A stretch of 18,655 nt of DNA, taken from contig JAJXVP010000026.1 of assembly GCA_021782055.1 (NCBI GenBank), positions 3,123 through 21,777 of the forward strand, written 5' to 3'. The notes beneath the pieces are model-generated. The model saw only the letters and a program-made list of their open reading frames with translations, was not told where the DNA came from and did no database searches. This document shows, one piece after another, positions 1 through 7,505 of this stretch (positions are counted from its first letter, which is position 1; each line of letters begins with the position of its first letter). The stretch comes from a bacterium. GTDB lineage: Bacteria; Spirochaetota; Spirochaetia; JABEVK01. A program made the position numbers and the translations under genes.

Positions 1-1095
1 TGTTTTTGAGGTATACTTCCAGGCATTCCCCAAAAGGTTCCTCAAGGCGGCTTTCATCAAGCCAGGGTCGACCACGGCCGTCAAGGGCCTTTCACACCAA
101 AAGTCGACTTCGCGGGCAGGTTCGGCTTCGCGAAGCTCGGTGATAACCTGATCAGCGAGAACGGCAAGGTCAACATCTACCCGGCGCATGGGGGAACGAG
201 TGACTCGTGACAAAGCCAACAAATCCGAAATCAGGCTCGACATACGGCTAACGCCACGTCGCAGTTTTCGCAGATACTCTTGGGCTGTGGGCGGAAGAAG
301 GGGGGCAAAGTCTTCTTCGACAGCTGTGGCATAACCGTCAATGGCGCGCAAAGGAGCTTGAAGGTCATGCGACACCGAGTAACTGAACGCTTCTAGCTCG
401 CGATTGGCCGCCTGAAGTTCTGCTGTGCGTTCTTGAACAAGGGCTTCGAGGTTCTCGCGATAGGCACGCAATGAGCGCCGGGTGACCTCGAGACTGCTCC
501 CAAGCTTGCCCAGTTCATTATGAGCAATCCAGGTAAACTCCTTGTCGAGGTCTTGGTTCGCAAGCCGGTTAGATTGTTCTTCTAACCGTTTGACGGGCAA
601 AAGGAACTGCCTGTTGAGAAACACGTAGATAAGGACTAGGCTGAAAACAAGCTGAAGAACAAGACCGGCGACCAGGGGTAACAGTTGTTTGCCAATCGCC
701 GCATAATCACTGGCGGGATCCATAGTCAGCCTCAACGTACCGATGACTCCCCCGTCATGGCGGATGGATCGCGCGTCGACCACGGCGAGCGAGCTAGCAA
801 CGACAGGACTGGCCCGTTGAAGAAAAACTGTCCCGTCTGGCTCGGTGATCACCACCCGTAGGACCCTCGGGTCTGTCATGACGCTTTCAACCAATTTGAC
901 GGCGCTTTCTTGGTCAAAATTCCACAAAAGCTCTTGCGTCCCGTAGACCAGAATATTCTCAAGCCGAGCTTTGTCACCCCAAAAGTGAGATCGAATTTCT
1001 TGATGGAGCTGAAAATACTGAATCACCCCGCTAACGACGGCCGGCGTGAACAGCCCCACAAAAACGAGGATCAAAACACTACGGCGAAGTGGCAC
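1..1095 (-). CDS. Membrane sensor histidine kinase (partial, 3' end beyond left edge)
   Basis: The first 365 residues of a two-component sensor kinase, read on the minus strand and running off the window. Seen in order: a hydrophobic segment at about 7-25; an extracytoplasmic domain of about 110 residues; a second membrane segment at about 139-160; a HAMP-like linker with coiled coil to about 236; a HisKA dimerisation domain with the motif SHDLQAPLRAIDGY, whose His243 is the predicted phosphoacceptor; and the start of the HATPase domain, with the N-box LRNLLGNAWKYTSKT at the edge. The HisKA sequence resembles the phytochrome-like class, but no PAS or GAF domain is visible. I chose the GTG at 1095 because an in-frame stop lies three codons upstream (1105-1107) and AGAGG sits a few bases before it. 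A TAAAAT at 1113-1118 (minus) may be its -10. No response regulator is visible, and the ligand is unknown. Confidence 0.92.
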   Translation of the reverse strand, partial: MPLRRSVLILVFVGLFTPAVVSGVIQYFQLHQEIRSHFWGDKARLENILVYGTQELLWNFDQESAVKLVESVMTDPRVLRVVITEPDGTVFLQRASPVVASSLAVVDARSIRHDGGVIGTLRLTMDPASDYAAIGKQLLPLVAGLVLQLVFSLVLIYVFLNRQFLLPVKRLEEQSNRLANQDLDKEFTWIAHNELGKLGSSLEVTRRSLRAYRENLEALVQERTAELQAANRELEAFSYSVSHDLQAPLRAIDGYATAVEEDFAPLLPPTAQEYLRKLRRGVSRMSSLISDLLALSRVTRSPMRRVDVDLAVLADQVITELREAEPAREVDFWCERPLTAVVDPGLMKAALRNLLGNAWKYTSKT

Positions 1096-1185
1096 AGGTA
1101 CCTCTTACCACTATTTTAACGCATCACCAGTGGGGAAAAAAGAGTTTCCTTTCTACGCTAGCCGTAGTGCTTAGCTGAAAAAAAA

Positions 1186-1201
1186 ACCCTATATGCGGGG
1201 T
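1186..1201 (+). promoter_or_regulatory. Candidate NrdR box 1
   Basis: ACCCTATATGCGGGGT has the C-T-A-T-A-T core and the imperfect dyad shape of NrdR boxes (family consensus acaCwAtATaTwGtgt). It lies just upstream of the predicted -35 of the ribonucleotide reductase gene. NrdR is the usual repressor of nrd genes in bacteria. The match is partial and was made by eye. On the minus strand the same site reads as a short stem followed by a run of T, so a terminator is an alternative reading. Confidence 0.45.
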
Positions 1202-1208
1202 TTACCCC

Positions 1209-1236
1209 TTTACATCCAGGAATTTTCCGCTATATT
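1209..1236 (+). promoter_or_regulatory. Predicted sigma70-type promoter of nrdA
   Basis: TTTACA (1209-1214) and TATATT (1231-1236) are separated by 16 bases, each with good agreement to the -35 and -10 consensus. The -10 lies about 30 bases before the ATG at 1266. The two NrdR-like motifs bracket it, one just upstream of the -35 and one over the -10. Confidence 0.55.
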
Positions 1237-1242
1237 GAGAAC
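1227..1242 (+). promoter_or_regulatory. Candidate NrdR box 2
   Basis: CCGCTATATTGAGAAC repeats the CTATAT core of box 1, exactly 41 bases downstream, which is close to four helical turns. It overlaps the predicted -10 hexamer. Paired boxes at a whole number of turns are the usual NrdR operator layout. The right half of this box is weak. Confidence 0.4.
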
Positions 1243-1265
1243 CAGTCTAAAACGGGAGGAGAACG

Positions 1266-3815
1266 ATGGAAGCGTTACTAGAAGAGGTCCTGCCGACCCC
1301 GCAAGCTTTAGGTCTGGAGGTTCCTGCTTTTCAAATCAAAAAAAAGGATGGGAGTCTGGAAAACCTGAACTTTGACAAGCTGGTGAAAACTCTCGCCCGC
1401 TGTGGAGCCCTCCAGGAGGGGGTTTCCCTGAAAGCCATCCTTCGTGAAACCTTTAAAAGTCTTTTTGACGGCGCCAGTACCTTGGACGTGGAATTAGCCC
1501 TCATTTTAGCCGCTTCGTCGTACATCGAACGCGACCCAGCCTATAGCCGCGTAGCAAGCCGACTCTTTCGGCAAAAAATCGCCAAAGAAGTCACCGGTCA
1601 ATCGTTGAATGGCCGATCAGATGAACAGGTTCTTCGTGATAGCTTTGTTAGCAATATTCGGCTGGGTGTCGAAAAAGGCTACCTCGACGCCAGCATGCTG
1701 GGGTTTGACTTAGAACGCTTGGCCTTGGAGCTGAACTTTGAGCGCGACGTGCTTTTGGATTACATCGGCATCCAGACTCTCTACGAACGATACTTTTTGA
1801 AAGATGGAAAACGGGTGCTAGAAACCCCTCAAGCGTTTTGGATGCGAGCAGCCATGGGACTGGCACTTCAAGAAAAAGACAAAGAAACCTGGGCCGCCGC
1901 GTTTTATCACCAGTATTCTCAGCTCTTGTTTGTCTCTTCGACCCCTACCTTGTTCCATTCGGGCCTCTCGCACCCCCAACTTTCGTCTTGCTACTTGTCG
2001 ACCGTCGAGGATGACCTGACCAGCATTTTTAAGGTTCTTGGCGACAATGCCCAACTTTCTAAGTGGTCCGGTGGGATTGGCAACGACTGGACAAACATCC
2101 GTGCCACGGGTAGTGCCATTGCCTCGACCCAGGTTGAGAGCCAAGGTGTTATACCCTTTCTGAAGATTGCCAACGATGTCACCGTGGCCATTAACCGTTC
2201 GGGAAAACGCCGAGGCGCGACCTGTGCCTACCTCGAAACCTGGCACCTCGATATCGAGGATTTTTTAGATTTGAAGCGTAACACGGGTGATGAACGCCGC
2301 CGAACGCACGACATGAACACCGCTAACTGGATTCCTGACCTGTTTATGAAACGCGTGCAGGAAGAAGGCGAATGGACGCTCTTTTCGCCGTCAGATGTGC
2401 CCGATTTGCATGATCTGTACGGTAAAAAGTTCGAAGAACGTTACCTTGAGTACGAGGCGATGACACGGAATGGGCAACTGACCCATTTCAAGCGGCTCGA
2501 AGCAGTTAAGCTGTTTCGCAAGATGTTAACCCGGTTGTATGAAACCGGCCACCCGTGGTTGACCTTCAAAGACCCGTCGAATATTCGTTCGCCTCAGGAC
2601 CATGTCGGCGTCGTCCACAACTCAAATCTCTGTACAGAAATCACCCTTAACAACTCGGCGGACGAAACCGCCGTATGCAACTTGGGCTCGGTTAACTTGG
2701 CGAAGTTTATTCGCGACGGTCAACTCGATGAAGAGGCGTTAGCTCACACCGTACAGGTGGCGATGCGAATGCTCGACAACGTGGTGGATATCAACTACTA
2801 CCCCACGGTTGAAGCCCGCCGTTCTAACCTACGCCACCGTCCTGTAGGCCTAGGGCTGATGGGCTTTCAGGATGCGTTGTTTCAACTACGTCTACCTTTC
2901 GAGTCGGACGGCGCTTTAGAGTTTGCCGACCGCTCGATGGAGCTAATTTCGTACCATGCCATTTTGGCCAGCACGGAATTAGCCGCCGAAAAAGGTGCCT
3001 ATGAAAGCTTTCCTGGTTCAAAGTGGGATCGGGGCATCCTCCCCCTCGATACCATTGCCCTGCTCGAAGAGGAACGGGGAGTTTCTATCCCCGGCGACCG
3101 AAGTACAACGCTAGACTGGGCTTATGTCCGTTCTCAGATTCGGGCCCATGGCATGCGCAACTCTAACACCATGGCCATAGCCCCAACAGCCACCATCAGT
3201 AACATTGCCGACAGCTACCCCTGCATTGAGCCGATTTACAAAAACATCTATGTCAAAGCCAACATGTCGGGCGAATTCACTGTGGTTAACAATTACCTCG
3301 TGGCCGATTTGAAGGCCCGTGGCCTGTGGAATCCCGAAATGCTCGATAAGCTGAAGTACTACGATGGGAACCTCAGCCTGATCCCTGAAATTCCTGACGA
3401 CCTGAAGGACCTTCATAAAGAAGCTTTCGAATGCGATCCGCTTCGTCTGATTCACATGACAGCTCGTCGCGGCAAATGGATTGATCAAAGTCAGAGCCAC
3501 AACGTGTTCATGAAAGGCTCCAGCGGAAAACTTCTTGAACAAATTTATCTGGAAGCCTGGAAGGCTGGCCTCAAGACAACCTATTATTTAAGAAGTCTCG
3601 CGGCCACGCAAATTGAGAAATCTACTCTTGACGCGTCCAAGTTTGGTTTTACCCAAAAGCGAGTCTACAAAACTCTGGAAGGAGACGCCGGCGCACAGAA
3701 GGAATTTCAGTTCAAACCGACCGATAGTTTTGAGTCGGATGATCTTGGTTCCGGTGCCAGCAACGTGGGTAAAGCGTGTTCGGTGCTGGACCCCACCTGT
3801 GAAGCCTGCCAATGA
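1266..3815 (+). CDS. nrdA: Class I ribonucleoside-diphosphate reductase, alpha (large) subunit
   Basis: Reduces ribonucleoside diphosphates to deoxyribonucleotides in the cytosol, working with a radical-bearing beta subunit. Seen in 849 residues: an N-terminal ATP-cone (about 20-110, starting at AFQIKKKDG) for allosteric control; Cys242 and Cys471 as the active-site redox pair; the catalytic Asn454-Leu-Cys456-Thr-Glu458 loop; the two adjacent radical-transfer tyrosines Tyr773-Tyr774; and a C-terminal cysteine tail ending CEACQ (Cys845, Cys848) that re-reduces the active site. The tyrosine pair marks class I and rules out the B12-dependent class II. One ATP-cone is present; some relatives have two. 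The start is firm: GGGAGGA precedes the ATG. No nrdB lies in the window, so the partner must be encoded elsewhere. The promoter carries NrdR-like boxes. The next gene starts three bases after the stop, so the two are very likely cotranscribed. Confidence 0.95.
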   Translation: MEALLEEVLPTPQALGLEVPAFQIKKKDGSLENLNFDKLVKTLARCGALQEGVSLKAILRETFKSLFDGASTLDVELALILAASSYIERDPAYSRVASRLFRQKIAKEVTGQSLNGRSDEQVLRDSFVSNIRLGVEKGYLDASMLGFDLERLALELNFERDVLLDYIGIQTLYERYFLKDGKRVLETPQAFWMRAAMGLALQEKDKETWAAAFYHQYSQLLFVSSTPTLFHSGLSHPQLSSCYLSTVEDDLTSIFKVLGDNAQLSKWSGGIGNDWTNIRATGSAIASTQVESQGVIPFLKIANDVTVAINRSGKRRGATCAYLETWHLDIEDFLDLKRNTGDERRRTHDMNTANWIPDLFMKRVQEEGEWTLFSPSDVPDLHDLYGKKFEERYLEYEAMTRNGQLTHFKRLEAVKLFRKMLTRLYETGHPWLTFKDPSNIRSPQDHVGVVHNSNLCTEITLNNSADETAVCNLGSVNLAKFIRDGQLDEEALAHTVQVAMRMLDNVVDINYYPTVEARRSNLRHRPVGLGLMGFQDALFQLRLPFESDGALEFADRSMELISYHAILASTELAAEKGAYESFPGSKWDRGILPLDTIALLEEERGVSIPGDRSTTLDWAYVRSQIRAHGMRNSNTMAIAPTATISNIADSYPCIEPIYKNIYVKANMSGEFTVVNNYLVADLKARGLWNPEMLDKLKYYDGNLSLIPEIPDDLKDLHKEAFECDPLRLIHMTARRGKWIDQSQSHNVFMKGSSGKLLEQIYLEAWKAGLKTTYYLRSLAATQIEKSTLDASKFGFTQKRVYKTLEGDAGAQKEFQFKPTDSFESDDLGSGASNVGKACSVLDPTCEACQ

Positions 3816-3818
3816 CCC

Positions 3819-5075
3819 ATGAGCGTACCGCTAACATACCCTTCTTGGTCCTGGTTGCTTGATCGCCTTTCTGATGTAGGGCAAGCGTTCGGACCTTGGT
3901 CCGACGCTGAAATTGAAGCCATGGCTGTAACGATATTTACCGCCATGGAGGCTCCGCATCGAGAATACCATACTCTCAAGCATCTGACCCAATTCTCACC
4001 GGTTGACCCCACCGAAACTTTGGCCGTCCTTTTTCACGACGTTGTTTATCTCGATGTGGACGGCCAATGGCCTGAGCCTTTTGCCGCAGTTTTGGACCAA
4101 CCAACTGAGGTACCTTTTTTCAACGAGCTGACTCGCTTGTTCGGGTTTTCTGAGGCTCCCCACACCGTGCATTCGGTGGGCAAAAATGAGTTTTTTAGTG
4201 CTGTCGCTTTTGCCGGTGTTTTGGGGGCACGCCTAGGCAGAACCGTGACCCTCGAAGTCGCCGCCTGCATTGAAGCCACCATTCCCTTTCGAGGCCAGGC
4301 GGCACTCGAGACGCTTTACCAGAGGCTTACTACCCTAGGACTTGACGCTGAAAACGCTGTGGCTCGGGCCGTACACCTGGCCAACCAAGATGTCGAGAGT
4401 TTTCAATTTGATGACCCTGGCACCTTTTTAGCCGGCACCTGGGATTTGCTTCCCGAATTGAACCCCGTGTTGCGGTTATCACCACTATTTAGCATTAAAA
4501 GTTATCGCCAAGCCCTTGAGCGCATGGAAAAGTTTTTTGCAGGGTTACAAGCTGACCAGTTGATGCTCTCTTGGCGGGGTGTTCCCTCCCAAGACGAGTT
4601 AGCGTCGGGACGCCAGAGAATTGAGAGCAATCTTGCCACCGCCGCAGGTTACCTTGACGCTAAACTTTTAGCCGCCGGTCTTTTAGAGGCCCTTGCCGCT
4701 GTGTCGGGTGGCGACGTTCCCATTTCGCTGTTTATGGGGGTTGCGGGTGCAGAAGCCAACGACCGACTCGAAGCAAAACTTCCCCCGTTACCCCCGGCTA
4801 CCACCGTTGATCAGCTGACGTTTCTTTTAGAATGGGGTCGCTCGGCAAGTACCGGTTTTGACTTAACCAACTCGCCACTCGCGGCTTGGTTATGGCGTCA
4901 GATGTCGCCAGAAGTGCGGCAGACGCAACGGCAAAGGGCAGGAGCCTTCTTTAACGGACAAAGCTCAGCTGACGAGTTTTTGCATCACTGGCCTGAAAAT
5001 CTGCGCCGCCAAGTGGCTCAAGCGGTGGCGGAACTTGTTCCCACACGCCGAAACAGACTGGCGCCCTGGCTTTAG
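3819..5075 (+). CDS. HD-superfamily metal-dependent phosphohydrolase-like protein
   Basis: A 418-residue cytosolic protein whose N-terminal half resembles the predicted HD phosphohydrolases of the COG4339 type. Seen: YHTLKH (His51, His55), then LFHDVVY (His73-Asp74), and later HLANQDVESF with Asp191. This spacing of His, His-Asp and Asp fits an HD metal site. The segment ACIEATIPF at about 150 lies in the conserved helical core. The C-terminal half, from about residue 270, matches nothing I recognise. Biochemistry and substrate of this family are not well defined, so a nucleotide substrate is only inferred from its position. It sits in the same frame as nrdA, three bases after that stop, with no clear ribosome-binding site of its own. 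This suggests translation by reinitiation and a role near deoxynucleotide metabolism. The ATG at 3819 is the first possible start in frame. Confidence 0.72.
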   Translation: MSVPLTYPSWSWLLDRLSDVGQAFGPWSDAEIEAMAVTIFTAMEAPHREYHTLKHLTQFSPVDPTETLAVLFHDVVYLDVDGQWPEPFAAVLDQPTEVPFFNELTRLFGFSEAPHTVHSVGKNEFFSAVAFAGVLGARLGRTVTLEVAACIEATIPFRGQAALETLYQRLTTLGLDAENAVARAVHLANQDVESFQFDDPGTFLAGTWDLLPELNPVLRLSPLFSIKSYRQALERMEKFFAGLQADQLMLSWRGVPSQDELASGRQRIESNLATAAGYLDAKLLAAGLLEALAAVSGGDVPISLFMGVAGAEANDRLEAKLPPLPPATTVDQLTFLLEWGRSASTGFDLTNSPLAAWLWRQMSPEVRQTQRQRAGAFFNGQSSADEFLHHWPENLRRQVAQAVAELVPTRRNRLAPWL

Positions 5076-5089
5076 CAGCTTCACTGGCC

Positions 5090-5115
5090 CTAGGGGATTG
5101 GCGGTAGCCCCCTAG
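5090..5115 (+). other. Predicted RNA hairpin between two genes
   Basis: CTAGGGG (5090-5096) and CCCCTAG (5109-5115) form a perfect seven-base stem with a 12-base loop, 15 bases after the stop of the HD gene. No T-run follows, so it is not a standard intrinsic terminator. It could stabilise the 3' end of the upstream message. Confidence 0.4.
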
Positions 5116-5125
5116 ACAGAACCAA

Positions 5126-5154
5126 TTGCCTAGAACGACGGGCGGCAGTATTTT
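5126..5154 (+). promoter_or_regulatory. Predicted promoter of the thioredoxin-fold gene, possibly leaderless
   Basis: TTGCCT (5126-5131), a 17-base spacer and TATTTT (5149-5154). Only six bases separate the -10 from the ATG at 5161, so transcription would start at or near the start codon. No Shine-Dalgarno sequence is visible in TTTTTCAGCC before the ATG, which fits a leaderless message. The -10 hexamer is the same as in the predicted hem promoter. Confidence 0.4.
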
Positions 5155-5160
5155 TCAGCC

Positions 5161-5766
5161 ATGAGTAACCGTATTTCACAAGAACGTTTGGAGAAAGCCC
5201 TTCATGATGCCCTCACTTGGTCCGAGTTCGTGGACAGGATGCAAGTTAATAAAGAGCGTATTGAGGACAATTTTCGCGCTCAACAACTCACAGCCTCGGA
5301 CCGTGCCCTTCTATCGCGCTTACCTTGTCGTCTGACGGTGCTAGCCTTGGTCCATGACTGGTGCGGAGATGTCGCTGCCAACCTTCCGATTTTGGCACGC
5401 TTTGAAGAAGCGGGGTACATCAAGCTGGCTATTCTAGAAAAGAATCCCCATAACACCGATTTAGGTCTGTTGTATCCCCACCGGAGTGGTGAAGTCCACA
5501 TCCCTATTTATATTGCCTACGATGACCAGCTGAAAGAACAAGGACATTTTATTGAACGCTCAGCTCACCTCGACGCTCTGATGGCGGGTTGGACCGAAGA
5601 ATTTTGGCAAAACAACCCTCAATTAACGCGTGCGGAGTTCTCTCAGCTCGAAGAATCGACAAAGACACAGCTTCTGCAGTGGTTGAACACTCGCCGTAAC
5701 GAAGTTCGTGACCAAGAACGGGCGGCTATGGCGGCTTGGCTCAGCGAAGGGAGTTCCAAAAAATGA
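5161..5766 (+). CDS. Thioredoxin-fold protein with a monocysteine WCGDV site
   Basis: A 201-residue cytosolic protein with a thioredoxin-like core, probably of the Thioredoxin_9 type. Seen: the strand LTVLALVHDWCGDVAANLP, in which Trp67-Cys68-Gly-Asp-Val71 occupies the usual WCxxC site, followed by a helix; a second strand around YIKLAILE; and VHIPIYIAY, whose Pro115 fits the cis-proline facing the active site. The second cysteine is replaced by Val71, so a classical dithiol exchange is not possible. A monothiol, peroxidase-like or binding role is more likely. Its N-terminal 50 and C-terminal 60 residues are helical and charged. Its last bases overlap the start of the next gene (ATGA), so the two are translationally coupled. 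The substrate is unknown. Confidence 0.75.
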   Translation: MSNRISQERLEKALHDALTWSEFVDRMQVNKERIEDNFRAQQLTASDRALLSRLPCRLTVLALVHDWCGDVAANLPILARFEEAGYIKLAILEKNPHNTDLGLLYPHRSGEVHIPIYIAYDDQLKEQGHFIERSAHLDALMAGWTEEFWQNNPQLTRAEFSQLEESTKTQLLQWLNTRRNEVRDQERAAMAAWLSEGSSKK

Positions 5767-6485
5767 ACGGACGAAAGCTGCCGACCCTGGGCTTGCTCTT
5801 GCTTGTTTTGGTGAGCGCCAGTTGGGCACAAACCCCCGGCGGAGAACCTTGGTTTTCTGACTATGTCCAAGGGAACTTGTTGGACTGGAACACCCAGATC
5901 ACCAATGCCAAGATTCAACTGCCGTCGCCGCCGACCCCCGACAGTCTGTACAACCTTTTGGTTGCCGAGTTTGGCGCCGCCGGTACCGATTTGAAACACA
6001 AACGCCCCGACGCTGCCAAGGTGCTCCTACAAGACGCCATGCCTAGGCTGGCGACCTTAAAAAGCCTAGAAACCTCGGCTCGAACCTGGTTTATTTCGGC
6101 GGCACTAAATAGCATCGCCATTCAAACAGACCCTTGGCAAGCTCCGTTTCTTGGACCAAAAGTCCAACAGGAAATTCAAAAAGCCCAGCAAGCAGACCCC
6201 AGCCTTCCGGAAGTTTGGTTGATGAAAGGAGATATTTCGTACAACGAACCGCCGTTATTTGGCGGTTCCACCGAAAAGGCTATTGAATACTGGCAAAAGG
6301 CACGTGAGCTTTGGCAGGCTGGTCCGCTTCAAGCTAGACACTCTTGGCTGTATTTATATGACCTAGCCAACCTGCTTAAGGCTCAGAAAAAAGCTGGGCA
6401 TGACAACCAAGCTCAAGAGTTTTGGCAAGAAATGCTTGCCGAAGCGCCAGGTTTAGCTTCGCAACACGATCGATTCTGGCCTTAA
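5763..6485 (+). CDS. Exported helical-repeat (TPR/TatT-like) protein
   Basis: A 240-residue protein with a clear signal peptide: MNGRK, a leucine-rich core, then a likely cut after SASWA, giving QTPGG. There is no lipobox cysteine, so it should be periplasmic. The rest is helical. The stretch from about 150 (LPEVWLMKGDISYNEPPLFGG) and AIEYWQKARELW resemble the TPR-type TatT proteins that accompany TRAP transporters, but no transporter gene is near. I set the start at 5763, not at the in-frame ATG at 5736, because 5763 puts the signal peptide at the N terminus and overlaps the upstream stop as ATGA, with AAGGGAG upstream. The function is not established. The coupling to a thioredoxin-fold gene is the only context. 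The family assignment is tentative. Confidence 0.7.
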   Translation: MNGRKLPTLGLLLLVLVSASWAQTPGGEPWFSDYVQGNLLDWNTQITNAKIQLPSPPTPDSLYNLLVAEFGAAGTDLKHKRPDAAKVLLQDAMPRLATLKSLETSARTWFISAALNSIAIQTDPWQAPFLGPKVQQEIQKAQQADPSLPEVWLMKGDISYNEPPLFGGSTEKAIEYWQKARELWQAGPLQARHSWLYLYDLANLLKAQKKAGHDNQAQEFWQEMLAEAPGLASQHDRFWP

Positions 6486-6527
6486 ACCCTGCCGGTTATG
6501 AATTTTGCTTTGGTGTTAGGATTGGTC

Positions 6528-7505
6528 TTAACGCAACGCCAAGGCCGCTTCGACCGCGCCATAGGTAATGATCCAGTCAGCACCGGCTCGACGGATTGCA
6601 TAGAGATTCTCCAGGAGGCCGTCTTGATACTCAAACAGTCCGTGAGTAGCCCCATGAACGACCATCATGTATTCTCCCGAGGTGTGATAGGCGGCCAAAG
6701 GGGCTTCAGGAAAAGCCGTTTTTACCCGCTCGATCATGTCGAGATAAAAGGTGGCCGGTTTAACCATTACAGCATCGGCGCCCTCTTCTAAGTCAGCCCG
6801 GACTTCGTCGACACCCTGAAGCCGCGTACGAAAATCCATCTGATAAGATTTGCGATCCCCATATCCGGGGGCCGAGCCTGCCGCATCGCGAAAAGGGCCA
6901 TAGAGCTTGCTGGCATATTTGGCGGAATACCCCATAACCTTGGCGTGAAGGTGTTCTTGCGCCAACCGTTCCCGAATGGCGAGAACCTGACCATCCATCA
7001 TGGCCGAAGGAGCCACGTAATCTGCTCCAGCACGGGCATGCGAGGCAGCCATGGCCGCCAATACAGGGAGCGTCGCGTCATTGTCCACCGTCTGGCCGCG
7101 TAAAAGACCGCAATGCCCGTGGTCGGTATAGGCGCATACGCAGACATCGGTCATGACAGTAAGGCCGGCTAAACGGTTTTTGAGTTCCGCCACGGCTCGC
7201 GAGACCAGGGCGTCGTCCCTCACGGCGGCGGCCGCCTGGGGGTGCTTTTGGGGGCCCTCGGGGACTCCAAACAAAAGGACTTTTGTCACTCCAACGTCAC
7301 GAGCTACCTTGGCCGCTTCCACCAACCGGTCGATTGAGAGATGGGATACTCCCTTCAAGGAGCTTATTGGCTCATCAACACCTTTTCCTTCGACAACAAA
7401 AAGCGGAAGGATCAAATCTTCGGGACCGAAGTGTACGTCAGCGTTTTGGTCGCGAAGCTCTTGAGTGGCACGCAGAGGGCGAAAGCGGCGAAAAAGCTCA
7501 GCCAT
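6528..7505 (-). CDS. hemB: Delta-aminolevulinic acid dehydratase (porphobilinogen synthase)
   Basis: Condenses two 5-aminolevulinate molecules to porphobilinogen in the cytosol. The 325-residue length is normal. Both Schiff-base lysines are present: Lys196 in GYSAKYASKLYGPF and Lys249 in AVMVKPATFYLDM. The zinc-site cysteines are Cys122, Cys124 and Cys132 in VCVCAYTDHGHCG, so this is the zinc-dependent type and not the Mg-only, Asp-rich type. A longer reading frame runs upstream to 7655, but the start at 7505 is preferred: MAELFRRFRPLR matches the family N terminus, AAGGAG precedes it, and it overlaps the end of the hemC-hemD gene by eight bases. It is the last gene of the hem operon and converges on the TPR-like gene, with only 42 bases between stops and no visible terminator. 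Confidence 0.96.
   Translation of the reverse strand: MAELFRRFRPLRATQELRDQNADVHFGPEDLILPLFVVEGKGVDEPISSLKGVSHLSIDRLVEAAKVARDVGVTKVLLFGVPEGPQKHPQAAAAVRDDALVSRAVAELKNRLAGLTVMTDVCVCAYTDHGHCGLLRGQTVDNDATLPVLAAMAASHARAGADYVAPSAMMDGQVLAIRERLAQEHLHAKVMGYSAKYASKLYGPFRDAAGSAPGYGDRKSYQMDFRTRLQGVDEVRADLEEGADAVMVKPATFYLDMIERVKTAFPEAPLAAYHTSGEYMMVVHGATHGLFEYQDGLLENLYAIRRAGADWIITYGAVEAALALR

Noticed and set aside
1178..1203. Intrinsic terminator on the minus strand upstream of the kinase gene
   Set aside because: The stem has only six pairs, no minus-strand gene lies upstream to end there, and the same bases fit an NrdR box better. Kept only as an alternative reading.
1818..2246. 142-codon open frame on the minus strand inside nrdA
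   Set aside because: It lies wholly within the strongly conserved reductase gene on the other strand, and its translation shows no domain or signal.
3111..3542. 143-codon open frame on the minus strand near the end of nrdA
   Set aside because: Shadow of a coding region with conserved residues on the plus strand; no recognisable protein features.
1266..3815. B12-dependent class II reductase
   Set aside because: The adjacent radical-transfer tyrosines and the overall match to NrdA point to class I.
6498..6791. 97-codon plus-strand frame starting just after the TPR-like gene
   Set aside because: It overlaps the conserved C-terminal part of hemB on the opposite strand and looks like no known protein.
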